Shown here: piece after piece, positions 12,566 through 23,582 of the stretch
How the letters are laid out: each line of letters opens with the position of its first letter
Numbering within the stretch: position 1 is the stretch's first letter
Assembly (NCBI GenBank): GCA_021014945.1
Contig: MU266383.1
Span: 62,001 to 126,000 of the forward strand
From: Leucogyrophana mollusca
Taxonomy: Eukaryota; Basidiomycota; Agaricomycetes; Boletales
Length of the DNA: 64,000 nucleotides
Direction: 5' to 3'
Translations under genes and position numbers: made by a program
Notes under the pieces: generated by a model
Seen by the model: only the letters and a program-made list of their open reading frames with translations
The model's database searches: none
Told to the model about the DNA's origin: nothing

Positions 12566-14026
12566 CTATAAATCTATACGGAACCAAAGAGGTATCATCT
12601 TCCACATCCTTTCCCTCTCTCGCGCCGCCCACATCTCCAGTGTCCTTGCACATGCCTCGCATTCGGACAACTCGGAGCCTCTCCGAGTCTCCCCTAGGCG
12701 TCCGTGCTCTTCGATAGCTAGGGGCTGTCCGAGCTCATAAAGAGGCTGCCCAAGCTCCTCCGCAACATACAACGGATCTGTACACCCCCGTTCACGGTCA
12801 AAGAGATAGTGCTGGGTCGCAAGCGCAACGAGCTCCGTAAAATCCTTTTTGCACGTACGGTGAGAATGAGAGTGAGAATGTGGATGCAGGCCATGAGACT
12901 GCGCGTGGAGGGGGTGTGCATGAGAACCCATGGACTGGATCAGTGTCGTAATGGCGTGCTGCGCGGCCTCCTTCCCAAGAACAAGTCTCTGCATATCGAG
13001 AGCTGATAGAGGGAGGGAAAATACAGGGCCCTCTGAGTCGTCACTCTGATCGAAGATCTGCGAGTAATGATACCGCGACAGGTCATAAAAGGCGGAAGGC
13101 AAAAGAGTAGGTGCATTAACTTCGCGGGCAAGGTTGATTACCGCCTATAGTCGAGCAGTGGTAAGCCACTGCGAGGAGTGCTGCAGGAGTGCACTTACAA
13201 TGGGTGAAGGATATATGCTTGCTGCACTGGGGCCAGTCTGCAGCTCGTCGGCCCGGGCAACATCCTCCCGTGCATCCCAACCCTTGAGCGTCGAGGGCCA
13301 GGCGGTTCCAAGATGTGCCAGTGCCTTCGCGCGAAGCGAATCGACTAGATATTTTGTGGCCAGACGTAGGATACCAGATACAGTCTGGAAATCGGCTGGC
13401 CCGTTATCTCCGAAGTTGCTGTCCTCGAAATACCATTCAATGAGAGACCAACTGGTCGGAAGGGGTGACTTACGGGCCATCATACAAGGCGGTGAGAAGA
13501 TTTGCAACATCTTGGGCCGAGTCGTGAAGGCGAAGGACGGAACAACCCTCAATGTCACCCGACGAATCGATTTCTAACACGACACTTCTTGTTGAAGAAG
13601 ATGACGATCCAGCTTCGTCTGTGGGCTGCGGAAGAGAGAAGAGATCGTGGAAGAACGGAGAGTGGCGAGACAGCTGGGACTTGTGGACACGAAAAAGGGT
13701 ATTCTCCGCCTTGAAGACGATCTACAGCCCAAATGGTAAGACTGGTGTCAGTCAGCTTTCAATAAAGGCGCCCTCACCGATCCGTCCGTGAACCAAAGAT
13801 CGGTGTGTCTCGTCAAGGAAACTTCTGTTTCTGAGTTGGTAGGCTCTTGAGGGCTGTCGGTGAAGGGCACAGTGGGAATTGCTATTGGTGTATGTCTATC
13901 ACTGGCAAGACCAGTGGATCGGGGCGAATACCCTGATCTCGTATTGAAAGGCGGAGGACTTCGTGGAGGGAACAGCCCATTTGCAGCAATGGGTAGTGGG
14001 TAATAGCTCGTCTGCAGCATTGCCAT
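12566..14026 (-). CDS. BTB/POZ-domain protein with His-rich insert
   Basis: Four exons, 14026-13778, 13721-13474, 13451-13199 and 13144-12566, give 442 residues. The first ATG in the open frame is at 14026; an upstream exon cannot be excluded. The BTB fold begins at DLWFTDGSVIFKAENTLF and continues with RVHKSQLSRHSPFFHDLF, as in the large basidiomycete BTB family, followed by a BACK-like helical part (GILRLATKYLVDSLRAKAL). Near the C-terminus is a His-rich run (HPHSHSHSHRTCKKDF) and a CEAC pair. These proteins are often Cullin-3 adaptors, but the partner is unknown and the function of this family in mushrooms is mostly undefined. Confidence 0.75.
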
Positions 14027-14309
14027 TGAGACCGTCAGTTGGGCATTAAGAGCTATCTGGCTCAAGTAGTGTTCTTCCGTACACGAGTCGCGAAGCTGTG
14101 CTTGCTCCCCGTGCTGGGAGCATGTCCAACACGCCTGGAATTACCAGATAAGATAGGCTTGGCTCGTTCAAATATAACACTGAGACATCCAGACATCTCA
14201 ATATCGACTCATTTTTGAGCTTTCCGGAATGGAGGAGATCCCAATCGCAGATATTTCACAAATATACTACAGAAACGTTCCAAAATAACCCCTAAAACGG
14301 AGAGACAGT

Positions 14310-15344
14310 TTACCTCAACCAAGCGCCATGCTGCGAGTAAGAGAAAGCGAACACTATCAGCCTCATGTCGACAGCAGACAGCGATCACAAATACGTGCCT
14401 GCTCAATCCAGCTGCGTCACCGTTAAATACGTCCTGATCACCAGGGTTGGAGCCAGAATCCGCGTACTGCCAGAACGTTGTGTATTCCCACCCAGCAGGT
14501 AAAGTGCCGATCGAGGACGCGTAGTCTGCGATCCATAACGGGTTGTTGTCCGCGAAGCTGGCACTGTTGCCGGTACAGGTTGTCCACCAGTCTGTTGTGG
14601 TGTAGATGACTGTAGCATGCTTTAGCAGAGCTTATCAACCATCCTTAAAGATTTCATGTACCTGGATAACTGCGAAAATATTCGACTTCAAAAACGAGGA
14701 GCGGACGGGGAGAGGAGGTGGCTTACCGGCCGGTGGAGGATTCATAAGTACTGGAGAAGTCTGATACCCAGGAGACCATATCGGTGGCGCTCAACCCATA
14801 ACATTCATCACCATCTGGGTTATCTGTGACAGTCGTCAATAATTTACGAGTATGAAGATGCATAGGGGACTCACACTCAATGTCCAGTGCACCAGGGAGA
14901 GTAATGCCATCGGCCGACCAGCCACCTGCGCCAACTGATTAGAACGATGGCCCAATACACTGTGGCGCTACTCACCTCCGTTCGCCAAGAAGTACGATGC
15001 TTGTGTAGCTCCGGAAGACTCGTCGGGGTGTGCAAAGTGATATGCGCCACGAATAAGGCCAGCATCGGTAGCACCAGTGTACTGGGTGTCGAACTGGGAG
15101 GAAACGTACGCTGGAGTGCAACAATCGTTGGACCGAGCGCAAACCTCCTTAGGGGGGTAAAATATTACTTACAAGTGCCTTCTGTAGCTTTGATATAAAC
15201 GAAAGTCACACCATTGTCTACAACGGTGGTCCAGTCGATGTCAGTCTGGTAATCGGAGACGTCGATACCCTGTGGGTCGGCGCGCTTTGTGGGGCTGGCG
15301 TTGGCCAGGGCGATAGCCAGGGATACGTAGGCGAGGTACTTCAT
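14310..15344 (-). CDS. Secreted GH25 (Chalaropsis-type) lysozyme
   Basis: Seven exons give about 232 residues: 15344-15173, 15110-14976, 14925-14875, 14823-14727, 14669-14662, 14609-14395 and 14330-14310. A signal peptide (MKYLAYVSLAIALANASP) and a Lys-Arg site precede the GH25 barrel. Catalytic-site motifs are GIDVSDYQ, YIKATEGT and ALDIEYN. HFAHPDESSGA, VIYTTTDWW and FWQYADSGSNPGDQDVFNGD complete the fold. The enzyme hydrolyses the beta-1,4 bond of peptidoglycan, so a role against or on bacteria is likely. Exon 5 is only 8 bases, and its inclusion restores the conserved GRYPVIYTTT. The last 7-codon exon is less certain; without its splice the frame would run to 14209. Length fits the family. 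Confidence 0.88.
14662..14669 (-). other. 8-base micro-exon of the GH25 gene
   Basis: The minus-strand octamer TTATCCAG is flanked by a 57-base intron ending in GCAG and a 52-base intron starting with GTACAT. It completes an Arg codon, encodes Tyr-Pro and starts a Val codon. Skipping it loses the conserved YP and the frame. Confidence 0.8.
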
Positions 15345-16922
15345 TCTCGAGGACCCTGGCGACACAAGTCAGGGACTTGGGCTTTATATAATGCTCAGAG
15401 CTATCTTCGCAGCTAGAAGACATGTCAAGACCATATGTCTCTTTCCGCTACCTGGCCCGACTTGTGATCAGAGCACATGCGACAAAGCGGCGACCGTGAT
15501 CACCAAGGGAGGTTCATGAGAAACGAGCATGATTTAAAGTCTGATTCGAAGGTGATGTACGTCGGCACTGAGTTCAATTCGACATTCGTGGGGGATCGAC
15601 CATAAATGTCTGAACGTGAGAACGTTAGCTCTGTGACCTGGTGCGCGGGCCTTCAAAGAAGTTGTGAAAACAATGTGCAGCTCAGCCATTAGGCTGGGAA
15701 CAAGCTACAAGTCTGCAGTACACTTGTGATGGAAACTTAAATCTGTGTCCATGATCAAACCACAACAGGACGATTGTTCTATTATTAGCACGCACCTCGT
15801 CAAGTCGGAATCCAGGTCATGACGTTGGCCAGCCATAATGTCAGTCTTTGCTGTACCAACAGCCATCGTGCATAAGTGGGCCCGTAAGTGCGATGTGCGG
15901 CACACCGGCGGGGTCCAGCAGGCATTGGAATGGCCCTGACCCCGTACCTGCTCGGATCTTGTACCAAACCCGAGCCAGGTAGCACGCAACACTGCAGTCC
16001 ACCACGGTCCGGAGGAAACATCCTTTCCTAAAAAAGACAGTCACAGACAGCGTACTTCGGAATCGCTGCGCAGCTGCGGCTCGACTGGAGGATGCCTTGG
16101 TCGGATCGTCGCCCTGACAATCTCCACTTGTCAAAAGTCAGAACATACCCAAAGAGTGCTTGATAGGAGGTGTCGAGTTGAAATATCTATCAGACAAGTG
16201 TAACCATAGCAGGTTGACAACTGAGCACAAGTTCCGAGATGTTTCTTGGAGTCGGTCATATTGGAGGAAAAGGACGGCGCGGTCGCGACCCGAAAATCAC
16301 CGAGAATCACTTCTCAGCGCCAAGCCTCCACCTGGATCGTCTGGCGAGTGTGTAGCTCGTCTGTCGACTAAGGAATCGGAAGAGAAAGGCAGAAACTCAA
16401 GGCAGGAGGAGGCTGGAGGAGGTTGACCACTGTCGTTTATTCAAAGTCCGCGAATAAGCTCATAAAGAGCGGCGGGAGGCGAGCCTGTCAGCCTGGGAGC
16501 CTACCGACTTTGAGCGGTAAATGTCTACGCTTTTCTGGTGTACAAAGTCGAGTGTAAGGACTCCATAACCGCTATGCAAGAGGCCTTTTGTCTCTTTTGT
16601 GGAGTATCCCGGTCTTTGAGCTGTTGCGTGGGTGCTGAGAATAATTTTTAGCTCCACTCGTCCATTGTTCTTGTTCCGATTAGGTACAATCCGAACCACC
16701 ACTTCCGTTCGGGTATATAAAGCCATGGCAGCGACTTCTCCGACTAATCCTCCATTCTCTTTTCTGCCTGTCTTTCCCCTGCTATCCATACCCCGAGCCG
16801 CGCTCGTATTCCTTCTCTTGTTCACCGAACTCTCATTCAGAACACCCCTCCTTCCCCAGATCCTCAGCAGCGCTACTCACCAGATTATAACTTGAACACC
16901 AATTAACGTAGCGCTCACGACA
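15345..16922. other. Intergenic, divergent promoters of GH25 and the CBM19-like gene
   Basis: About 1.58 kb lie between two head-to-head secreted-protein genes. Small open frames near 15.7-16.1 kb and 16.5-16.8 kb show no family motif. A TATA box for the plus-strand gene is listed separately. Confidence 0.5.
16714..16720 (+). promoter_or_regulatory. TATA box upstream of the CBM19-like gene
   Basis: TATATAA lies about 200 bases before the ATG at 16923 and is followed by a pyrimidine-rich leader, as in strongly expressed fungal genes. Its use is inferred. Confidence 0.5.
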
Positions 16923-18170
16923 ATGCAATTTGCTACCCTCTTCGCTTTCGCTTTAACCGTCGTCTCTGTCAATGGAGCGCCCTTCGTAAAACGTATCGCG
17001 CAGACGATTGCCGACTCTACCACACAGTGGGAGCAAGCCTGCGTATGGTTTTCACTTGCGTCTGGTCACAGAGGCGCTGACACTTGTTTGTGCTTACAGG
17101 ACACCGCCGGTGGAGGCGATCAGTGCAACCCAGTTGCTGTCGCCGCGTTTGGCACACTTCTGGCCGCGCCCGGACCCTGCGCGCAGCAGGATGCCGCTGA
17201 CAGCATGATTGATCTCGCCAAAACTCTCAACAATGATCCCGATATGATCAAGTTTGCGCAAATTTTTGCTCAGCAGCCGCGTAACTCTGTAGGTCTCCTT
17301 CGTCACCCAGTGTACTTCGGGGCTCACGCTATCACATCAGCCTTCGTCTCAGGCTGTGCCGTATTGTCAATCAGCTCCCAAAAATTCAGAGCTCAATGGC
17401 CTCTACCAATGCCAGTGGCAGGGTGATGATCTGAAGACTTTCGTTGGAGGCATCGCTGTCGGCGGTAATGGCACCATCCCCTTTGGCATGTCGTCCCCCC
17501 TCTCTCCTGCCGGGTCCTGCCCCGCCAACCCTAGCGGACCCATCGCGAACGGGGTTCAGCTTGTTACTCTTACGCAGAACCCCGGTGTGGGCAGCAGTTC
17601 CAACTCGACCTCGTCTGGGAGCTCGAGTAACTCAACATCTTCAGCCTCAGGATCTTCGACTGCGACGAGTTCCGCATCCTCATCCACGAGCACATCCACA
17701 ACAGACTCTTCTGATGATTGTGATGGTGATGATGACGAGCCCTCTGGCACCTCTTCTTCCGCACCTACAGGTTCTTCCACTAGCGCTGCTCCCTCTGCAT
17801 CCGCTTCTAGCAGTGGCAGCTTCCTTCTGTCCAACGGACAAGCTGCTCAGAAGCTCAACTCGCAATTTGCCTCTCTGACCTCCAGCTCGAGCTGCACTGG
17901 TGCGTTAACCGTTATATTTCGTGGCCCGAATAACCTCTAACAATGTTATCTTTTCCAGCTGGCGAGAACGCTTGTGTCAATGGCTCTTTTGCTCAATGTG
18001 TCTCCGGTTCATTTGTCCTGCAGTCATGTGGCTCGGGTCTCACCTGTGCAGCCCTCCCACTCGTGAACTCGGCTGGAACGTCAATCACGTGCACAACCAC
18101 CTCTGACGCGGAGGCGCGTATCTCGGCGACGGGCGCCACAGGCGGCCTCACCGGTTCTGCCTCTTCTTGA
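16923..18170 (+). CDS. Secreted protein with Ser/Thr linker and CBM19-like chitin-binding tail
   Basis: Four exons, 16923-17042, 17100-17288, 17353-17899 and 17959-18170, give 355 residues. A signal peptide (MQFATLFAFALTVVSVNGA) and a KR site come first. A Cys-containing N-domain includes QCNPVAVAAFGTLLAAPGPC and, after exon 2, VPYCQSAPKNSELNG. A roughly 100-residue Ser/Thr/Asp-rich linker, likely O-glycosylated, leads to a C-terminal domain: NGQAAQKLNSQFASL, then ENACVNGSFAQCVSGSF and GLTCAALPLVN. The four-cysteine tail resembles carbohydrate-binding module 19, the chitin-binding module of yeast chitinase. No catalytic domain is recognisable, so the likely site is the cell wall or extracellular space and the activity is unknown. 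The CBM19 assignment is by motif resemblance. Confidence 0.75.
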
Positions 18171-19140
18171 GCTTTCGTCTCTACTGGTCAAGGTCCCTTT
18201 ATCATCCGCCAGTCGGTGATATCACGAAATTCGATGTTCACTTGTTATGACCACACTAAATGCCGCCATTAGCTAGTCTACTTATCGGCATATTCGCGGT
18301 GCTAGTCACTTGCTCATTACTCATTACTATCTTGCATTTGTACACTATCCAATACTTACATAGGAATGAGACGACAATGAGAATCCACACTGCCCGAATG
18401 GGCATGTGAACGATGGAGTAACCAACATATGTTCAACAATCCGGATTTCGCTACTGGTCTGATCACCCTAAGAACGTCGAAGCTTGTGTGCATGTATGCC
18501 TACAAGTTGATTACAAGAATATACGCTTCGAAATGAAAGGGGGGGAGCACGTACATTAGCCAATCAGTTCAGGTAAACATAAGCAGGCCAAATGCACGAC
18601 AACGATGGGACCGTCTTCTTCCCTAAGGACGTAAAAGTGTGCGACAAGATGGGCAAAGGGCGTGGGTCGATGTGTCTCCTTATTTCGACCGATAAGATAT
18701 TAAGAATGGGCGGAGTTCCTGGCCCCTTGCGATTATCGATGGAGATTGTGCTCAAGGCCGCTTTGAGAAGAGTGAAGCTAGGAGACTGGCGGCAGTGGAT
18801 TGGGACTGCCGCATGGGCCTGCATTCGTGTAAGTTGGATGCACCATTGCGGTGTTCTATCGACCTTCGCAGGACGGAGTCGCGATCTCAGTCCGATCATA
18901 TAGTATTTGTCCACTAGATCAGGTCGTGAACAATAAACAGGCTGGTAGATAATGCACAATGGTGAACAGCCGTAAGTGATAAAAGAACATGATTGCAAAA
19001 TGTTTCCGTTGAGCCGGCACACAGGGATGACGGCAAAAATTTCTGAACTCCGCCAAATTTTTGGATAGCAAGTGCATTACGATCAGTGCGATCATCCCTT
19101 CGCCCATTTCTTTACTCTCTGTACTACACGCCCAGAAGAA
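18171..19140. other. Intergenic, about 970 bases, no gene seen
   Basis: This holds the 3' flank of the secreted gene and the promoter of the importin gene. An open frame on each strand near 18.6-19.0 kb lacks recognisable motifs. Confidence 0.45.
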
Positions 19141-19146
19141 ATGGAT
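19141..19146 (+). other. 6-base first coding exon of KAP123
   Basis: ATGGAT is followed directly by the donor GTACGTG, and the acceptor at 19213 opens PNFVQGLH. It gives the MDPNFV-type start common in this family. No other ATG lies in frame with exon 2. Confidence 0.7.
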
Positions 19147-22100
19147 GTACGTGCATTCGGATCGCAGCACGCACATATACCCTGATCTAATCATTTTTTT
19201 GGCGATCCCCCAGCCGAACTTTGTGCAGGGACTGCACAATCTGTTGGTGCAGTCCGCAACCAGCAACGATACCGTCCTACTCAAAGCTGTAAGATCGCTC
19301 GATCGCACAGGTCTATGACACGACTTCCTGACGGCATGCGCCATGTAGGCTACGTCCCAATTGAACACTGAATATTACAAAAATCCGGGATGCATCTCTG
19401 CCCTCGCAAGCATTCTTGCCAGTTCTCCAGACTTCGCCGTACGTCGCTTTGCGATCGTTCTAATCTGTGTTGCGATCTCATCTTTCTGCTGCTAATCGCC
19501 GAAACTAGGTCCGCCAACTCGCCGCCGTGGAGATGCGGAAACGCGTTAATCAAAAGAGCGGCGATCTCTGGACCCAACTGCCTGCGGACGAGCGTCAACA
19601 AATCAAAGACAAGTTCCCTGATCTGATCCTGGCCGAGCAAAAGTATGTATCATGAGCACCCTAATGTTGCTATTGTTCATCGAGTTACTTCATTGGTTTT
19701 TTCCCAGCAAACTGGTTCGTCACTCAGCAGCACGAGTGGTTGCAGCTATCGCCTCGGTTGAGATCCCCCTCGGATCGTGGCCACAACTCCTTCCATGGCT
19801 GCACCAGTCATGTATGTCGCCGCAGGTTACACATCGCGAAGTTGGCGTGTACATTCTATTCACGGTCCTCGAAAATATTGTGGAGGGCTTCCAAGAGCAC
19901 CTCCAAAGCTTCTTCAAACTCTTTGAGAGTTTACTTGTCGACCCCGAAAGTATCGAGGTTCGCATTACGACCGTACGGTATGCATTATCCTCGCTCGCAC
20001 GCCATTATTAGCTCGCTCATTCATCCTGCAGAGCACTGGGTGTGATCGCGCAGTACATTGACTCTGACGACAAGGCCGACATCGTGGGCTTTTTTTTGCT
20101 CATTGCTCGTTGCATATGATTACTTATTGTTCTCTATAGAAATCTTTCCAGGCCTTGCTTCCTGCTATGATTCAGGTCGTCGGTCAATCCCTCGAAACTG
20201 GGGATGAAGCTGGCGCCCGCCAATTATTTGATGTGTTCGAGACGCTGCTCATTCTTGTTCGCTTCCCCGATATTATGCAGTGTCGACAAACACCTCATCT
20301 TGACGCATTTTTCAGGAAATTCCCATTCTGGGTCCCCATATTGCTGAGTTGGCGGCTTTCCTCCTCCAGTGTGGCGGAAACCGAAATCTCGATGGCGAAC
20401 TACGCGTCCTTGCTCTCAACGCCCTCAACTGGACCGTTCAATAGTACGTACGCCTGAGTGAGACTTTGTAACTATTGCTGAGCCAATCTTCAGCAAAAAA
20501 TCCAAGATTCAAAGCCAAAATCTGGCTGCTGCTATCCTGGAGGGTCTGATGCCCATTGCCACGGAACCTGAACCCGAAGACTCGGACGATGATGCTCCTT
20601 GCCGTGTATGTTTATCAGTGCAGACAATCATGTCGCGAGTGACTCACATCCACTCTTACTTTCCAGTCTGCTCTTCGCATCATCGACGGCCTTGCGACGA
20701 ATCTTCCCCCAAGCCAAGTTTTCCCTGCCCTCCGCACGCTCATTCAGCAGTATTTCTCTTCACCAGACCCCAACAACCGTCGCGGCGCGATGCTCGCCCT
20801 CGGCGTCTCGGTTGAAGGTTGCAGTGAATACATGACCCCTTTGATGGCCCACGTCTGGCCTGTCATCCAGGCTGGGCTTGGAGACGCAGACAACTCTGTT
20901 CGGAAGGCGAGCTGTGTCGCTGTGAGCTGCTTGTGCGAATGGCTTGAGGATGAGTGTGTAGCGAAGCACGCCGAGCTCGTACCGGTATGTGGTCCTCCTC
21001 TGACTCCTCCGTATGCGGTCGATTGATGCTGCTGTGCGTGATAGGCTATCATGACTTTGGTCCACGACCCTGCTACTCAGCGTTCGGCTTGTACGGCGCT
21101 CGACGCACTCCTCGAGATTCTGCACGACGTAATCGAGCAGTACCTGGGACTCATCATGGAGCAGCTCGCTGGGCTGCTTGATACTGCGCCTATCCCCGTC
21201 AAAACCGTCGTGACTGGAGCAATTGGGAGTGCTGCGCATGCATCGAAGGAGAAGTTCCTACCATACTTCCAGCCCACCATGGACCGCCTCCAGCATTTCC
21301 TCGTGCTCACCGGCGAGGGTGAGGAGACTGAACTCCGTGGCATCGCGATGGATGCTGTTGGGACCTTTGCCGAGGCTGTTGGCGTCAGCGTATTCCGCCC
21401 ATACTTCGCAGATATGATGAAGCAGGCCTTCCAGGGTCTCGACATGGGTAGCGCTCGTCTCCGAGAGTGCAGCTTCTTGTTCTTTGGCGTTATGGCGAGA
21501 GTGTTTGGGGAAGAGTTCGCGCCGTACTTGCCCAATGTGGTCCCCCCGCTTCTTAACAGCTGTCGTCAGGCAGAACACGGGGAGGAAAACTCTGCTGCAT
21601 GTGAGTTTCCTTCTGTTGCGGTCTGGTTGTTCTTTTACTGAAGATGTTTATTGTTAGTCTCCAACACGGAGGCGGCTGCCGCCTTTGCCTCAGGCTCTTC
21701 TCCTTCCAGTGCAATATCCATCATTGACGAGACAGATGCTAATGGCAACCCAGAAATTGAGGTGGAAGATGTCGACCTCGACAAACTCCTTGAGGTCAAC
21801 AGCGCCATCGCAGTCGAGAAAGAGATTGCTGCAGATACCATCGGCACACTTTTTGCTGCGACACGCGAACACTTCCTTCCCTTTGTCGAACAATGCACGC
21901 TGGAGTTGGTCAGCTTGTTGACACACTACTACGAGGGTATCAGGAAGTCGGCAACGGACTCTTTGCTAGAGATCGTGAGGACCTTCTATGATTTGGGTAA
22001 CTACCCTGAGTGGCAGGCTGGTCGCGCTGTGGTATGTTTCGTGTTGAACACTGCGATAACTCTCACTAATCGAGCTGCGTCAGGAAACACCTCTGAGCAA

Positions 22101-23267
22101 CAGTGTCAAAGAGTTGATTGGCCACAGTATCGTACCTCTACTTGAGATGTACGAATCCGAGGATAACAAGTAGGCTGCCGTTAACACATGATCATCCCGG
22201 TCTAACTATCGTCCAGGAGCGTCGTGGCTTCTCTTTGCGTCGGTCTCGCCGAGACGATCAACAAAATCGGGCCCGCTTTTGTTGAGAATCGTGAGTACTG
22301 GTGCCAGTACCCATATTTGTATCGCTGACATTGTTGTTAGACCTCGACAATATCTGCAGCATCGCAGTACAAGTCTTGGAGCAAAAGGCACTTTGTCAAC
22401 AAGATCCCGACCAGGAGGAGTCCGACGAAGCCCCTGAAGACCAGGCTGAATACGACTCTGTCCTTATCTCATCGGCTGGAGATCTCGTCTCTGCGTTGGC
22501 CGGTGCACTGGGCGCCGATTTTGCGCAGGCCTTCGGCACTTTCTTCCCTCTTATCTCAAAATACTATGTAAGTTCCATCCTCGCTTATGCGCCACATCCA
22601 TGCTTACTCGATGGTCTCCCTCCAGAAAAGAAGTCGGTCCCTCAGCGACCGTTCATCATCTATTGGGTGCCTTGCGGAAATCATCGCTGGCATGAAGAAC
22701 TCAATTACCCCTTCGACAGAGCCCCTACTCGAGCTCTTCTACCGTGCACTCAGCGATCCAGAAGCTGAGGTGCAGAGTAACGCGTGTTTCGCTGTTGGTC
22801 TCCTTGTTGAGAACTCGGAGGTTGATCTCTCAGCGCAATATCTCCCGCTCCTCTCCGCTCTCCACCCGCTCTTCAATGTTGGTCCTGATGCGTCTGCTGC
22901 TAAGCTTAATGCGAAAGACAACGCTGCTGGGGCAGTTGCGCGTCTTATCATTCGCAACTCGGCGGTCGTTCCTCTCGACCAGGTCCTCCCTGTGTTGATA
23001 GAGGCCCTCCCCTTGAAGAATGATTATCTCGAGAACCGCCCTGTCTTCCGCGCACTTTTCCAACTTTTCCGATCGAATCCCCAGTCGTTGTACCCCCACA
23101 TGGACAGGCTCCTCGCAGTCTTTGCACATGTCCTGGACCCGAGCGGACCAGATCAGGTCGGCGACGAAACGAGAGCCGAGTTGATCACGCTCATTGGAGC
23201 CTTGAACGGAGAGGACCCAGCGAGAATTCAAGCGGCTGGGTTGGGTGTCTACGTTCCTGGACCGTGA
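19141..23267 (+). CDS. KAP123: Importin beta family karyopherin Kap123 (importin-4)
   Basis: A roughly 15-exon gene encodes a HEAT-repeat protein of about 1,050 residues. The first coding exon is only ATG GAT (19141-19146); a 67-base intron leads to exon 2 at 19214-19288 (PNFVQGLHNLLVQSATSNDT). Exon 3 starts at 19349 (ATSQLNTEYYKNPGC). Landmark segments are VRQLAAVEMRKRV (the importin N-terminal region), RHSAARVVAAIASVE, NNRRGAMLALGVSVEGCSEY, GLGDADNSVRKASCVAVSCL, LRECSFLFFGVMARVFGEEF and NACFAVGLLVENSEVDLS. Kap123 imports ribosomal proteins and histones H3/H4 into the nucleus. All joins I checked are in frame, and the protein ends at a normal C-terminus (stop 23265-23267). No lesion was seen. 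Confidence 0.9.
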
Positions 23268-23582
23268 AAAGCCACTTTCTTCCTCGTCTTCGTCGCAAAT
23301 TCATCGCACTATTACTCATGGATCCACTTTTGTTTCCTTTTTGTTCATTTAGATTACATTCTGCATACTTTCAAAGTCGCTCGATGGGTGGGTAATTATG
23401 GTTTATAAAATTACACGTGACTGCATGTTTTCCGACGCGTTGTTGTTTGTTGTTGATTCAATACATCTTCTCTTCATCTCACCAACGTCCCTCAGATAAT
23501 TTACTTACTCGCCAAACTCTGAGCTCGCTGGCCGGCTCGTCCACAGACGCACACCGTCGTCGCCCCCACGGCTCCCATCACT

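Noticed and set aside
15705..16134. Overlapping Cys-containing open frames on the minus strand, as for a small secreted protein
   Set aside because: No signal peptide, no consistent splice joining and no known cysteine pattern.
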